Counted from the stretch's first letter, positions 55,766 to 64,000 are shown. The stretch: 64,000 nt of DNA from Nocardia jinanensis (GCF_014645735.1 NZ_BMMH01000011.1:108922-172921), one strand, 5' to 3'. The notes: generated by a model not told the origin, from the sequence alone. Program-made: numbers and translations.

Positions 55766-58553
55766 ATACCTGCACCAGCTCGTCGTCGAGGCGCGCGCCG
55801 AGGCTGCGCAGCACATCCAGGATGAGGCCCACCACGATCAGATACACGCCGAGATCGAAGAACAGCGAGGTTACCAATTTGATGTGACCGAGCAGCGGTA
55901 CCGAGGCCTCCACGATGGTCGAGTACAGCGGCGGATACCCCAGCACCAGTGATGCCGTGGCGGTGCCCGCGGCCAGGATCAGTCCGGCACCGAGCAGATG
56001 CCCGGCTTCGACGGGCAGTGCTTCACCGAGTTCGTACTGACCGCCGGCGAGATAGCGCAGTACCAGTGCCAGACCGGCGATGAGGCCGCCGGCGAAACCG
56101 CCACCGGGCGCGTTGTGACCGGAGAAGAAGAAGTACACCGACAGGACCATGATGGTCGGGAAGACCAGGCGGGTCGTGATCTGCAGGACCATCGACCGGT
56201 CCCGGCGGTCCACCAGCCGCCCGGCGGGCAGCCAGCTCACTTTGCCCGGGCTGTAGTTCGGGGCGTCGGCCGCGCGTGGTGCCGCGCCGAACCGGCGGCT
56301 GCGGAATACCAGTGAGGCGACGCCGGTCGCGGCGACGACCAGGACCGATATCTCGCCGAGGGTGTCCCAGGCACGGATATCGACCAGTAGGACGTTGACC
56401 GCGTTCTTGCCGCCGCCGAATTCGTAGGCCGCCGCGGGTATACGTTCCCAGATCGGCTGCGCATTGCGCGCCGCGCCGGCGAACGCCGCCAGGACCGGGA
56501 CCGCGATCCCGACCGCGATGGCGATGGCGGCCCGGCCGACCTGGAAACCCGTCTGCTGTTCCGGGCCGATCTCGGCAGGGAAGGCACGCAGGACCAGGAC
56601 GAAGACCACCAGGGTGAGGGTCTCCACCAGGAACTGGGTCAGGGCGAGGTCGGGGGCACCGTGCAGGGCGAAGATGACACCGCAGCCGTAGCCGGTGAGC
56701 CCGACGACCAGCACGCTTGCCAAGCGGTTGCGCAGTACGGTCGCGCCCAGCGCCATGGCGATCATGATCGCGCCGATCACCAGCTGCAGCGGGGAATCCC
56801 ACAGCCGCAGTTCCACACCGGTGCGCGTCCCGACGGCCAGGACCACCGCGGGCAGGATGACCAGCGTGCCGAGGATGATCGCCTGGTTCAGTGGGAGCGA
56901 ACCGCGCTGTACCGAAGTGGTCATCTTCAGCGACAGCCGGTCCATCGCCCGCAGGGCGGTGTCGTAACCGCGGTCGGCGTTGCCGAGCAGGGTGGCCGAT
57001 TCGCCGAACCGGTCCTGCACCGAGAACAGGGCGAGGCCGCCGGCGATGATGACGACGGTGAGTGCGAGCGGCCAGGTCAAGCCGTGCCAGAGCTGGAGAT
57101 GCTCGGTCAGCTCGCCCGGCAGGGTTTCGGCGTACGGTGCCAGCAGGCCGTCCATCCAGGGCGCGGCGAGTCCGGCGGCCAGCGAGCCCACGGCGAGCGC
57201 GACCGGTGCCGCGATCAGTCCGGCGCCGGGCGCGTGCCATCCCGGGACCGGGACCCCGGGTTTGTCGGAGAAGGCGCCCCAGACGAAGCGCGCGCTGTAG
57301 GCGACGGTGAGCATGGACCCGAGCACCAGACCGGCGCCCAGCAGCAGCCGCACGGTGAGGGAGAGCGGCTCGGCGTCGAGCTCAGCGGCCAGCGCCGATT
57401 CCTTCGCTACGAAGCCCCAGAGCGGCGGTATCCCCGCCATGCTCAGCGCGGCCAGCGACGCGGCACCGAGGAGGACCGGTGCGCGGCGCCCCAATCCGGA
57501 GAGTTCGCGCAGATCACGGGTGCCTGCCCCGTGGTCGATGATGCCGACCACCAAGAACAGGGCTGCCTTGAAAAGGGCGTGCGCCACGATCAGACCGATA
57601 CCGGCGAGCGCGGCATCCGGGGTGCCCAGACCGACCATCACCACCAGGAAGCCCAGCTGGCTCACCGTGCCGAAGGCGAGGACCAGTTTCAGGTCGGTCA
57701 CCTGGAGGGCGCGCAGCCCGGCCAGCAGCATCGATGCCAGGCCGAGAGTGAGGACCAGCGGTCGCCAGACCGGTGCGTCGGCGAAGGCGGGCGCGAGGCG
57801 GGCGATCAGGTAGACACCCGCTTTCACCATGGCGGCCGCATGCAGGTAAGCGCTCACCGGGGTGGGTGCGGCCATGGCGCCGGGCAACCAGAAGTGCAGC
57901 GGCACGATGGCGGATTTGCTCAGCGCGCCCACCAGCACCAGTCCGATCGCGACCTGGATCGCGATACCGCCCGGCGGATGTTCGGCCGCCAGCAGGTCCG
58001 AGAGCAGATAGCTGCCGTAGGACTGTCCGAGGATCACGATCCCGGCCAGCATGGCCAGGCCGCCCGCGCCGGTGACGAGCAGCGCCTGCAGGGCGGCACG
58101 GCGTCCCGGGACGCTGTCGGAGTTGTGCCCGACCAGCAGGAACGACAGGACGGTGGTCACTTCCCAGAACGTGAAAAGCAGCAACATGTTGTCGCTGGTG
58201 ACCAGGCCGAACATGGCTCCGGAGAAGGCGACCAGCCAGGCCGCGAACGAGCCCAGCTTCGGTTCGCCGTCGGTGAAGTAACGGGCGCAGTAGGCGAGTA
58301 CGAGGGCGCCGATACCCAGTACCAGCGCGCTCATCACGGTCGCCAGCGAATCGAAACGCAGGTCCAGCGACAGATCGATGGTCGGCGCCCACGGCAGCCG
58401 GACCTGGATCTCGTCGTTCCAGTGGGCGACGACCCAGCCGAGACTACCGAGCGGTACCAGCGCGAGTGGGTAGAACGCATTGCGGCCGAGTGCTCGCACA
58501 GCGGAGGGCGCTATCAGCGCGGCCAGGGCGTGTGCGAGCAGGATGGCGAGCAA
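55755..58553 (-). CDS. mnhA: Mrp Na+/H+ antiporter subunit A (A-B fusion)
   Basis: 932 aa. The N-terminal ~600 residues are the NuoL-like antiporter module (LLLFTFWEVTTVLSFLLVGH, ALSKSAIVPLHFWLPGAMAA, HAAAMVKAGVYLIARLAPAF, VSQLGFLVVMVGLGTP, FKAALFLVVGIIDHGAGTRD). Next comes an MrpA-specific region with DLALTQFLVETLTLVVFVLV. The C-terminal ~140 residues are the fused MnhB domain (RDRSMVLQITTRLVFPTIMV, SGHNAPGGGFAGGLIAGLAL). The start is a TTG with GGAGGTAA correctly spaced. First gene of the six-gene operon; the antiporter extrudes Na+ using the proton gradient. The operon interrupts the Rv0433/Rv0435c-like order. Confidence 0.95.
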   Translation of the reverse strand: MLAILLAHALAALIAPSAVRALGRNAFYPLALVPLGSLGWVVAHWNDEIQVRLPWAPTIDLSLDLRFDSLATVMSALVLGIGALVLAYCARYFTDGEPKLGSFAAWLVAFSGAMFGLVTSDNMLLLFTFWEVTTVLSFLLVGHNSDSVPGRRAALQALLVTGAGGLAMLAGIVILGQSYGSYLLSDLLAAEHPPGGIAIQVAIGLVLVGALSKSAIVPLHFWLPGAMAAPTPVSAYLHAAAMVKAGVYLIARLAPAFADAPVWRPLVLTLGLASMLLAGLRALQVTDLKLVLAFGTVSQLGFLVVMVGLGTPDAALAGIGLIVAHALFKAALFLVVGIIDHGAGTRDLRELSGLGRRAPVLLGAASLAALSMAGIPPLWGFVAKESALAAELDAEPLSLTVRLLLGAGLVLGSMLTVAYSARFVWGAFSDKPGVPVPGWHAPGAGLIAAPVALAVGSLAAGLAAPWMDGLLAPYAETLPGELTEHLQLWHGLTWPLALTVVIIAGGLALFSVQDRFGESATLLGNADRGYDTALRAMDRLSLKMTTSVQRGSLPLNQAIILGTLVILPAVVLAVGTRTGVELRLWDSPLQLVIGAIMIAMALGATVLRNRLASVLVVGLTGYGCGVIFALHGAPDLALTQFLVETLTLVVFVLVLRAFPAEIGPEQQTGFQVGRAAIAIAVGIAVPVLAAFAGAARNAQPIWERIPAAAYEFGGGKNAVNVLLVDIRAWDTLGEISVLVVAATGVASLVFRSRRFGAAPRAADAPNYSPGKVSWLPAGRLVDRRDRSMVLQITTRLVFPTIMVLSVYFFFSGHNAPGGGFAGGLIAGLALVLRYLAGGQYELGEALPVEAGHLLGAGLILAAGTATASLVLGYPPLYSTIVEASVPLLGHIKLVTSLFFDLGVYLIVVGLILDVLRSLGARLDDELVQVYDR

Positions 58554-58714
58554 GCGTTACCTCCGTCGGGGTCGGGGCGGCGGGGTATTGCGCGCTCATC
58601 ATATGCGAGCACGAACTGGGACAATCGTACAGATTAAGGGTTCGCCCCTCGTACCCGGCTACCCTCGGGCAACTGTTCGACCAGGTCAGGCATAACGGAC
58701 AGATCGGAATCGGG

Positions 58715-60976
58715 TCAGTAGCGGGACTCCGCGTACCGGCGCAGCGACTCCACCTGCTCACGGTCCAGCGAAGGCCGTACCGCCCGGCGCGCGGCGGCGA
58801 TATCCGCGGCCGTGACATCGGCGGCATCCACATCACGGCGCATGGCCGACAACGCCGCTTCGCGCAGCAGTGCCGCGCAGTCCGCGGCGGAGAAACCGTC
58901 CAGATCGATGGCCAGCCGGGCCAGATCCACCGACTCCGCCAGTGGCACCGCGCGGCCGGTGGTGCGCAGAATCGCCTCCCGGGCGTCGGCGCCGGGGGGC
59001 GGAACGAACACCAGTCGTTCGAGCCGGCCCGGCCGCAGCAGTGCCGGATCGATCAAATCCGGGCGGTTGGTGGCGCCCACGACCACCACATCGCGCAACG
59101 GTTCCACTCCGTCCAGCTCGGTCAGCAGCGCCGCCACCACGCGGTCGCCCACCCCGGAATCGGAACTCTGGCCGCGTCGCGGCGCGAGCGCATCCACTTC
59201 GTCGAGGAAGATCAGCGACGGCGCGGAATCACGGGCTCGCTGGAACAGCTCGCGCACCGCGCGTTCGGACGATCCCACCCATTTGTCCATCAGCTCCGCA
59301 CCCTTGACGGTGTGGACGCTCAACTGGCCGCTTCCCGCCAGCGCCCGCACCAGGAAGGTCTTCCCGCAGCCGGGCGGGCCGTACAGCAGCACCCCGCGCG
59401 GCGGTTCGATCCCGAGCCGCGCGAACGAATCGGGATGTCGCAGGGGCCACAGCACCGACTCGGTCAGCGCCTGCTTGGTCTCTGCCATATCGCCCACATC
59501 GTCGAGACCGAGACTGCCGATCGCCAATTCCTCGGTGCCCGAGCGTGACAGCGGACGGATCACCTCCAGCGCCCCGCTGAGATCCTCCTGTTCGAGCTGT
59601 GGCTCGGTGCTGTCGCGGCTGGCCCGCGCGGCCGCCCGCAGGGCCGCCTCCCGGCACAATGCGGCGAGATCGGCGGCAACGAAACCCGGCGCGGACAATG
59701 CGATCTCGTCCAGCCGCAGCTCACCCGTCGGCACCTTGCGCAGCAACTGCTCGAGCAGTGCCCGGCGTATCGCCGCGGTGGGCAGCGCCAGCGCGAGCTC
59801 CCGGTCGCACAGATCGGGCGCCCGCAGCCGCCGGTCGATCGCCGCCGGATGCGCGGTGGTGGCCAGCAGCGCCACACACGGTTCGGCCACCGCGGCCCGC
59901 AGTTGATCCAGGATCAGTGTGGCCACCGGTTCGGCCGGTTCGGGCAGCAGCGCATCGATATCGGTGACCAGCAGAATCCCGCCGCGACCCGAACCCGCCG
60001 CCGCGGCCGCGGCGGCGACCGCGCGCAACCGCGCCCCGCTCTCCGCGGCTCCCACCGCCGGGCCGTCCAACTCCACGATCCGCCGCGGCGCCGCGACCGC
60101 CCTGGCCAGCGAGGCCTTACCCACCCCCGCCGGACCGGTGATGAGCACACCCAGGCGCGGGGTCGCGCCCAGCGCCTTCAGCAGCTCGGGTTCGTCCAAT
60201 GCCAGACTCAGCCATTCCGCCAGCTTCGCCGCCTGCTGCTGCGCGCCGGCCAGATCCTCCACCTTCAGCTCGGTGTACGGGGCCTTCTCGACCGGGACGG
60301 CCCCGGGCATCTCGCTGCCGACAATCGTTTCCGGATGGCTCGGTGCCAGCGGCTGACCCGGGCCCGGACGCTCGTTCACCCGAACCGGAACGGGCTCATC
60401 GCCGGCGACCACCCCCGCGGTCCACTCGACCGCGGTATTCGGCTGTACGCTCACCGGCGCACCGGCGGGTTCGGTGGCGACCACGGTGAGCAGCTCGGAG
60501 GTCCAGGCGATTCCGAACGCGCGGGACAATGCCTGACTGGCCACCGACGACGGGATATCCGGCCCCAGCTCCCGGGGTAGCAGCGATACCGTATCGCCCA
60601 CGGTCACCACTTTGCCCAGCAGCGCCTGACGCAGCGTCGCCGCGGGAATCGACTGTGTCGCATGCCGGGAACCGCTCACCCGGATACAACGGGCGCCGTA
60701 CACCACGGCCGGTGCGATCACGACGCCCGCGTTCTCGCGCAGTCCGGCATTGGACAGGGTCACATCGTCGAGGAGCGCGGTACCGGCCGGAGTGCCGGCG
60801 GGCGCCCGGCCCACCACCGCGGCGGTACGGCGGGTACCGACGAGTGAGATACCGTCCCATTCGCGTAATCCGAGAGCGGTGAGCGCCTCGGGATGCAATC
60901 GGACCACTCCGCGCCGGGCATCGGCGGCGGATGGATTCAGACGGACGGTCAACGCCAACTCGGCCACGATGCCCAT
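58715..60976 (-). CDS. CDC48/p97-like tandem AAA ATPase (Rv0435c-like)
   Basis: 753 aa. The N-terminal ~220 residues carry a CDC48-N-like double-psi barrel (VRLNPSAADARRGVVRLHPE, LGLREWDGISLVGTRRTAAV). D1 has Walker A GPAGVGKAS (281-289) but a degenerate Walker B (ILLVTDIDALL, no Glu). D2 is canonical: GPPGCGKT (533-540), pore MDKWVGSSERAVRELF, Walker B LIFLDEVD (588-595), and GATNRPDLIDPALLRPGRLE. It is expected to form a hexamer that unfolds or remodels proteins with D2 doing the work. It corresponds to Rv0435c at the end of the conserved block. Substrates unknown. Confidence 0.92.
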   Translation of the reverse strand: MGIVAELALTVRLNPSAADARRGVVRLHPEALTALGLREWDGISLVGTRRTAAVVGRAPAGTPAGTALLDDVTLSNAGLRENAGVVIAPAVVYGARCIRVSGSRHATQSIPAATLRQALLGKVVTVGDTVSLLPRELGPDIPSSVASQALSRAFGIAWTSELLTVVATEPAGAPVSVQPNTAVEWTAGVVAGDEPVPVRVNERPGPGQPLAPSHPETIVGSEMPGAVPVEKAPYTELKVEDLAGAQQQAAKLAEWLSLALDEPELLKALGATPRLGVLITGPAGVGKASLARAVAAPRRIVELDGPAVGAAESGARLRAVAAAAAAAGSGRGGILLVTDIDALLPEPAEPVATLILDQLRAAVAEPCVALLATTAHPAAIDRRLRAPDLCDRELALALPTAAIRRALLEQLLRKVPTGELRLDEIALSAPGFVAADLAALCREAALRAAARASRDSTEPQLEQEDLSGALEVIRPLSRSGTEELAIGSLGLDDVGDMAETKQALTESVLWPLRHPDSFARLGIEPPRGVLLYGPPGCGKTFLVRALAGSGQLSVHTVKGAELMDKWVGSSERAVRELFQRARDSAPSLIFLDEVDALAPRRGQSSDSGVGDRVVAALLTELDGVEPLRDVVVVGATNRPDLIDPALLRPGRLERLVFVPPPGADAREAILRTTGRAVPLAESVDLARLAIDLDGFSAADCAALLREAALSAMRRDVDAADVTAADIAAARRAVRPSLDREQVESLRRYAESRY

Positions 60977-61109
60977 TCTGCGCCGCTTTCCGCACTGCGG
61001 GGGCGGGGCCCTGGTGACGGGGTCGGATCATCGCCTCGACGACGGTAACGCGGTCTCGGGGATCGGCGGCCGAGCCGGCGAGTGGCTTCGGCCGCGGGCG
61101 GACCCGGAC

Positions 61110-61574
61110 TTATCCGTCGACGACGATGCCCGCGACCACGGCGACCCTCTGATCGGCCAGTTTCTCGGAATTGCAGACCAGTTTCGCGGTCCCGAGTGCG
61201 GCATTGGGATTGCCCACGAACGCGCTGTCCGGATTGTCGGCGAGGATCTGGCCGATCAGTTGTTGCTGCTGCGGTTCGTCGAGCTCCTTGAACTGGCCGC
61301 AGGTGGTGTCGGAGGGACGGTTCGCGGCGGGGGCGTCGGCGGCGGAATCCTCATCGGGTTCGGTTGTTTCCGACACCTGGGTACCTTCGTCACCGGGCGC
61401 GGTGGTTTCGGTGGTGGCGCTCTCGCCGGATTCCGTCTGCGGTGCCGTCTGCGCGGTCGCGGTGTTCTTGCGCAGACCCGACGCCTCGGCCGGCTCCTCC
61501 TCCGACGAGCAACCCGACAGCACCAGCGCCGCGGTGGCGGCAGCGGCGACGACAACAGTTGAGATTCGCTTCAT
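61110..61574 (-). CDS. Small lipoprotein of unknown function
   Basis: 154 aa. A signal peptide with lipobox LVLSGC is followed by a long Thr/Glu/Ala-rich acidic linker and a folded C-terminal ~65 residues with two cysteines (DTTCGQFKELDEPQQQQLIG, FVGNPNAALGTAKLVCNSEK, LADQRVAVVAGIV). The tail is helical with a likely disulfide. No family is recognised with confidence, although the size and paired cysteines recall small HdeA-like periplasmic helical proteins. Upstream of the AAA ATPase on the same strand, 133 bases away. Confidence 0.8.
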   Translation of the reverse strand: MKRISTVVVAAAATAALVLSGCSSEEEPAEASGLRKNTATAQTAPQTESGESATTETTAPGDEGTQVSETTEPDEDSAADAPAANRPSDTTCGQFKELDEPQQQQLIGQILADNPDSAFVGNPNAALGTAKLVCNSEKLADQRVAVVAGIVVDG

Positions 61575-61692
61575 AACGCATTCCCCGGTGGTCAGCCACG
61601 CCGGAGCCTCCGGCGCGACCAGCAGCGTACCGGGTGGTGCGTGGCGGCCCGGGGACGAAGGTCGAGAGGCACTTTCGCCTGCCCCTTCGAAC

Positions 61693-61763
61693 GCTGCAAG
61701 CTTCTGTCTACTCCGGAGGGGCCCGCCCACCGAGGCCGCAGGCGCCGCGAATAAACGCAGACC
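61693..61763 (+). repeat. Partial dispersed repeat
   Basis: Retains CTTCTGTCTACTCCGGAGGG and, 50 bases on, the terminal GGCCGCAGGCGCCGCG-AATAAACGCAG. The 43-bp core and the inverted arms are missing, so it is an internally deleted copy. Confidence 0.6.
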
Positions 61764-62076
61764 TGCGTGGATGGTTGGCTGCGACGTCTTCGCAGGTTGG
61801 GCAGCTTGTTTAGGTTGGGGTGGGCTTGCTCGCGGAGGTGGGAGGTGCGAGGTGGGCTTGCTCGTGAAGGTGCTGTGTTTTTTGGCGCCGCCTGCGGCGT
61901 CGCGGGGTTGAGGCCCCCTCGGTCTCGCCGTTCAGGCCTCGAGACTCGAGCCTTCGGCTCATGCGCTTTCGAGGCCTGAACGGCGAGACGGGCCTCAACC
62001 CTTGAAGGTGTCTCGTAAAACTCGACTCACGTGGGTTGCGTCAGCGTGGATGTCTCGATCCGGATGCTTTCCCGTC
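61764..62076. other. Repeat-rich intergenic stretch
   Basis: About 310 bases between repeat copies with no gene. The left part is a short run of GGTGGG/GCTTGCTCG words. The middle holds a large inverted repeat (61905-62001). No ribosome site or ordered coding frame was seen. Confidence 0.5.
61905..62001. repeat. Large imperfect inverted repeat
   Basis: Left arm 61905-61942 and right arm 61969-62001 pair over 33 bases with a single 5-base insertion on the left (GGGTTGAGGCCC, then GTCTCGCCGTTCAGGCCTCG). The loop itself holds a GAGCC-TTC-GGCTC hairpin (61948-61960). The transcript would fold into a very stable branched stem. It may be a compound terminator or a mobile repeat of another family. 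Confidence 0.85.
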
Positions 62077-62222
62077 CTTCTGTCTTCTACGGATGGTCCA
62101 CCTCAGTGGCGGGGCCCGCCCCGGTTCTGGAGCGACGTAGCGAAGGAGCGCAGCGACTGAGCGAAGGAGTGAAGAACCGGGGTTAATAGGGCCCCGCCCC
62201 GCCCGCCGGAGGCGGGGCAGAA
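62077..62222 (+). repeat. Dispersed repeat element, copy 4
   Basis: Same orientation as copy 2, with an identical 43-bp core, CCCCGGTTCT and AGAACCGGGG arms, and a terminal GCCCGCC-GGA-GGCGGGGC hairpin. The AAATAAACACAG end is degraded (AGAAAATTCG). Its right end supplies the stop and last codons of the small gene at 62183-62377. Confidence 0.87.
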
Positions 62223-62377
62223 AATTCGTGTAGCACCATATCCAGTTCGGTGGGGGTGAGCAGTCGTTCCAGCCGTTCGTCTATCTTGGCGTTTCCGGGA
62301 GGATCACCGGGTTCGAGTGCCGGGAGTTGTGGCAGTCCCTCGGTGGTCTGGCGGCGCAATAGCGAGCGAAGGTTCAC
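62183..62377 (-). CDS. Possible small protein ending inside a repeat
   Basis: 64 codons from a GTG with GGTGATGGG upstream: VNLRSLLRRQTTEGLPQLPA at the start, NAKIDERLERLLTPTELDMV in the middle, the helical part looking genuine. The last ~13 codons (FSAPPPAGGAGPY) are contributed by repeat copy 4, so the natural end of the gene was probably lost or replaced. No family recognised. It could be a real small gene, a truncated one, or chance. Confidence 0.4.
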   Translation of the reverse strand: MNLRSLLRRQTTEGLPQLPALEPGDPPGNAKIDERLERLLTPTELDMVLHEFSAPPPAGGAGPY

Positions 62378-62577
62378 GGCCCATCACCTTACGGTAGCTG
62401 TATGTTTGCTGGCGACGTGTCTTGCTTGCGGTGGCGTGTACGGCAACCGATGGGGTCCCGCAATCGATTCTGCTTGTGGATCGGCGATATCGATACTCGA
62501 CGAGGGAAAATGTGACCGAGCCGTCGCCAATCGCTACCCTTTCTGATACTTGGAGTTTCATCTACCCGGAGGCAACG

Positions 62578-63030
62578 TTGCCGAAAAATCTGGAAGCCAG
62601 TATCGATATCGCCGCACCGCCGGAACGGGTCTGGGCGGTGCTCGCGGACCCGAGCCGGATGCCGGAGTTCAGCCCCCAGTGCGTGCGGATGATCCCGATC
62701 GGCCGGCCGAAGGCGGGCACGCTGACGGTCAACCTCAATCGGGACGGGTGGAAGTTCTGGCCGACCACCTCGCGCATCCTGCGCTACGAAAAGGATAGTG
62801 CGCTGGCCTTCCGGATCACCCAGAACCGGACGGTGTGGACCTACACCCTCGAGCCCACCGAAGAGGGAACCCGGGTGGTCGAACGCCGCGATGTCCCCAA
62901 CGGCACCACCTGGGTATCACGAACCCTGATCGATGCGGTGCTCGGTGGGGAGGCGGCGTTCGAGGAGGACCTGGTACGCGGAATGAACGAATCCCTCGCG
63001 AAGATCAGGACAGCGGTCGAGACGAACTGA
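62578..63030 (+). CDS. SRPBCC (START/polyketide cyclase-like) lipid-binding protein
   Basis: 150 aa from the TTG at 62578, which has GGAGG six bases upstream; an earlier in-frame ATG lacks support. Helix-grip features: LEASIDIAAPPERVWAVLAD, PSRMPEFSPQCVRMIPIGRP, DSALAFRITQNRTVWTYTLE, TRVVERRDVPNGTTWVSRTL and a long C-terminal helix. Such proteins bind hydrophobic ligands in a cavity and are common in actinomycete lipid metabolism. Its end overlaps the end of the convergent FabH-like gene by 26 bases. Confidence 0.87.
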   Translation: MPKNLEASIDIAAPPERVWAVLADPSRMPEFSPQCVRMIPIGRPKAGTLTVNLNRDGWKFWPTTSRILRYEKDSALAFRITQNRTVWTYTLEPTEEGTRVVERRDVPNGTTWVSRTLIDAVLGGEAAFEEDLVRGMNESLAKIRTAVETN

Positions 63031-64000
63031 ACTTCGGCAGGGTTACGACCTGGGCGGCGTAGGAGAGTCCGGCGCCGAAGGCGATGAGCAGCGCGGTATC
63101 GCCCGGCTCGGACTGCCCGGTACGCAGCATGGTCTCCATCGCCAGCGGAATCGAGGCTGCTGAAGTGTTGCCGGTCTCCTCGATATCGTTGGCCAGCGCG
63201 CAGTTCTCCGGCAGTTTCAGCACCCGCGCCATGATCTCGATGATCCGGCCGTTGGCCTGATGCGGGATCATGGCGTCGAGGTCGTCGGTGGACAGGCCGG
63301 CCCGGTCGATGGCGTCGCGGCAGACCTTCTCCAGCGAATGCGCGGCCCAGCGGAAGACCGCAGTGCCCTCCATCGCCAGATAGGGACGGACGGCGTCGGT
63401 GCCCTTCTCCTCGATCTCGGCGAAGAACTCGACCCAGTCCTTGTCCTGGCGGATGGCCCGGTGCTGGGTGCCGTCGGAACCCCAGACGGTGGGCCCGATG
63501 CCCTGCTCCTCGGCCGGGCCCACCACCACGGCACCCGCGCCGTCGGCGAACAGGAAGGCCGTACCGCGGTCGGCCGGGTTGACTGTATCGCTGAGCTTTT
63601 CCACGCCTATGACGAGCACATGGGACGCGGTGCCCGCGCGCACCAGGTCGGAGGCCATGGCCAGGCCGTGGCAGAACCCGGCGCAGCCGGCCGAGATATC
63701 GAAGGCGGCGGCGCCGTCCGTGCCGAGTTCGGTGGCGATCCGCGGCGCGGCCGCGGGAGTCAGCAGTAGATGGGTCGAGGTGGCCACGATTACGCAGTCG
63801 ACCTGATCGCCGGCGATTCCGGCGGAATCCAGGGCGCCGCGACAGGCGGCCACGCTCATCGAATGAATGGTCTCTGTCTCATCGGCGAACCGGCGGGTGC
63901 GGATACCCGAACGGGTACGAATCCACTCGTCGCTGGAATCGATCGGTCCGGCCACCTCGTCGTTGGTCACGACTCGCGCCGGACGGTACACGCCCAGCCC
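63005..64000 (-). CDS. FabH-like beta-ketoacyl-ACP synthase III, 5' end beyond the window
   Basis: About 331 codons are visible, and reading stays open to the edge (GLGVYRPARVVTNDE), so a few N-terminal codons are missing. The KAS III triad is intact: Cys in FDISAGCAGFCHGLAMA, His in DLDAMIPHQANGRIIEI, Asn in ANDIEETGNTSAASIPLAME. The chain closes with IAFGAGLSYAAQVVTLPKF as M. tuberculosis FabH does. It would condense acyl-CoA with malonyl-ACP to start FAS-II elongation, here potentially of mycolic acid precursors. It could be fabH itself or a paralogue. Confidence 0.92.
   Translation of the reverse strand, partial: GLGVYRPARVVTNDEVAGPIDSSDEWIRTRSGIRTRRFADETETIHSMSVAACRGALDSAGIAGDQVDCVIVATSTHLLLTPAAAPRIATELGTDGAAAFDISAGCAGFCHGLAMASDLVRAGTASHVLVIGVEKLSDTVNPADRGTAFLFADGAGAVVVGPAEEQGIGPTVWGSDGTQHRAIRQDKDWVEFFAEIEEKGTDAVRPYLAMEGTAVFRWAAHSLEKVCRDAIDRAGLSTDDLDAMIPHQANGRIIEIMARVLKLPENCALANDIEETGNTSAASIPLAMETMLRTGQSEPGDTALLIAFGAGLSYAAQVVTLPKFSSSRPLS

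Noticed and set aside
51224..58637. Long open frames antisense to the PAP2 and Mrp genes
   Set aside because: His/Asp/Gly/Arg-rich shadows of GC-rich membrane-protein genes.

Overview
The window looks like chromosome from a mycolic-acid-containing actinomycete, most likely Nocardia or a close relative. GC and third-position GC are high, and GTG and TTG starts are common. It carries an EspG/PPE-like type VII secretion cassette, an antigen-85-like mycoloyltransferase, a WS/DGAT lipid acyltransferase, KasA/B-like and FabH-like synthases, and a core block in the order known from Mycobacterium tuberculosis Rv0422c-Rv0435c. The genus is inference from gene content; no rRNA or tRNA gene was seen.

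Region by region. 0-5.2 kb: an XRE/DUF5753 regulator with its DUF397 partner, then a lipoprotein, a PE-like helical protein, a PPE-like protein and EspG. 5.2-8.6 kb: a lower-GC type II restriction-modification island (methyltransferase, endonuclease, controller protein), beside cadI and arsC remnants. 9-14 kb: an ABC-F protein, a hisC remnant, a metal transporter broken by a nonsense codon, its CmtR-type repressor, and CorA. 14-26 kb: small metabolic and regulatory genes in divergent pairs (TetR/hydrolase, HxlR/quinone reductase), a 5'-nucleotidase and an HDAC-like deacetylase. 26-30 kb: a 56-bp perfect palindrome, two tandem 37/38-residue genes, a mycoloyltransferase and WS/DGAT. 30-34 kb: GT39 and GT2-GtrA polytopic sugar-transfer proteins. 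35-61 kb: thiD, a TetR-controlled ketoacyl synthase, thiC under a TPP riboswitch, xthA, a GNAT protein, def, a DUF3263 protein, a LytR_C/VirR-like protein, sodC, a glutamate-cysteine ligase-like enzyme, a PAP2 membrane protein, a six-gene Mrp Na+/H+ antiporter operon and a CDC48-like AAA ATPase. The right end holds a lipoprotein, repeats, an SRPBCC protein and a FabH-like synthase cut by the edge.

Genes that plausibly work together: PE-like/PPE-like/EspG (secreted pair plus chaperone); controller-endonuclease-methyltransferase; the CmtR-type sensor with its broken transporter; the two mini-proteins with the adjacent mycoloyltransferase, which recall the mycoloylated PorA/PorH peptides of Corynebacterium (inference, and the most interesting candidate system here); GT2-GtrA with GT39; TetR with the KasA/B-like synthase; and mnhA-G.

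The window also holds a dispersed repeat family of about 150 bp. Four long copies (near 34.0, 44.2, 45.8 and 62.1 kb) share an identical 43-bp core, with partial copies elsewhere and a 196-bp tandem array at 43.7-44.3 kb. Several genes are visibly decaying: cadI, arsC, hisC, the metal transporter, a GntR regulator, a quinone reductase and an MFS exporter.
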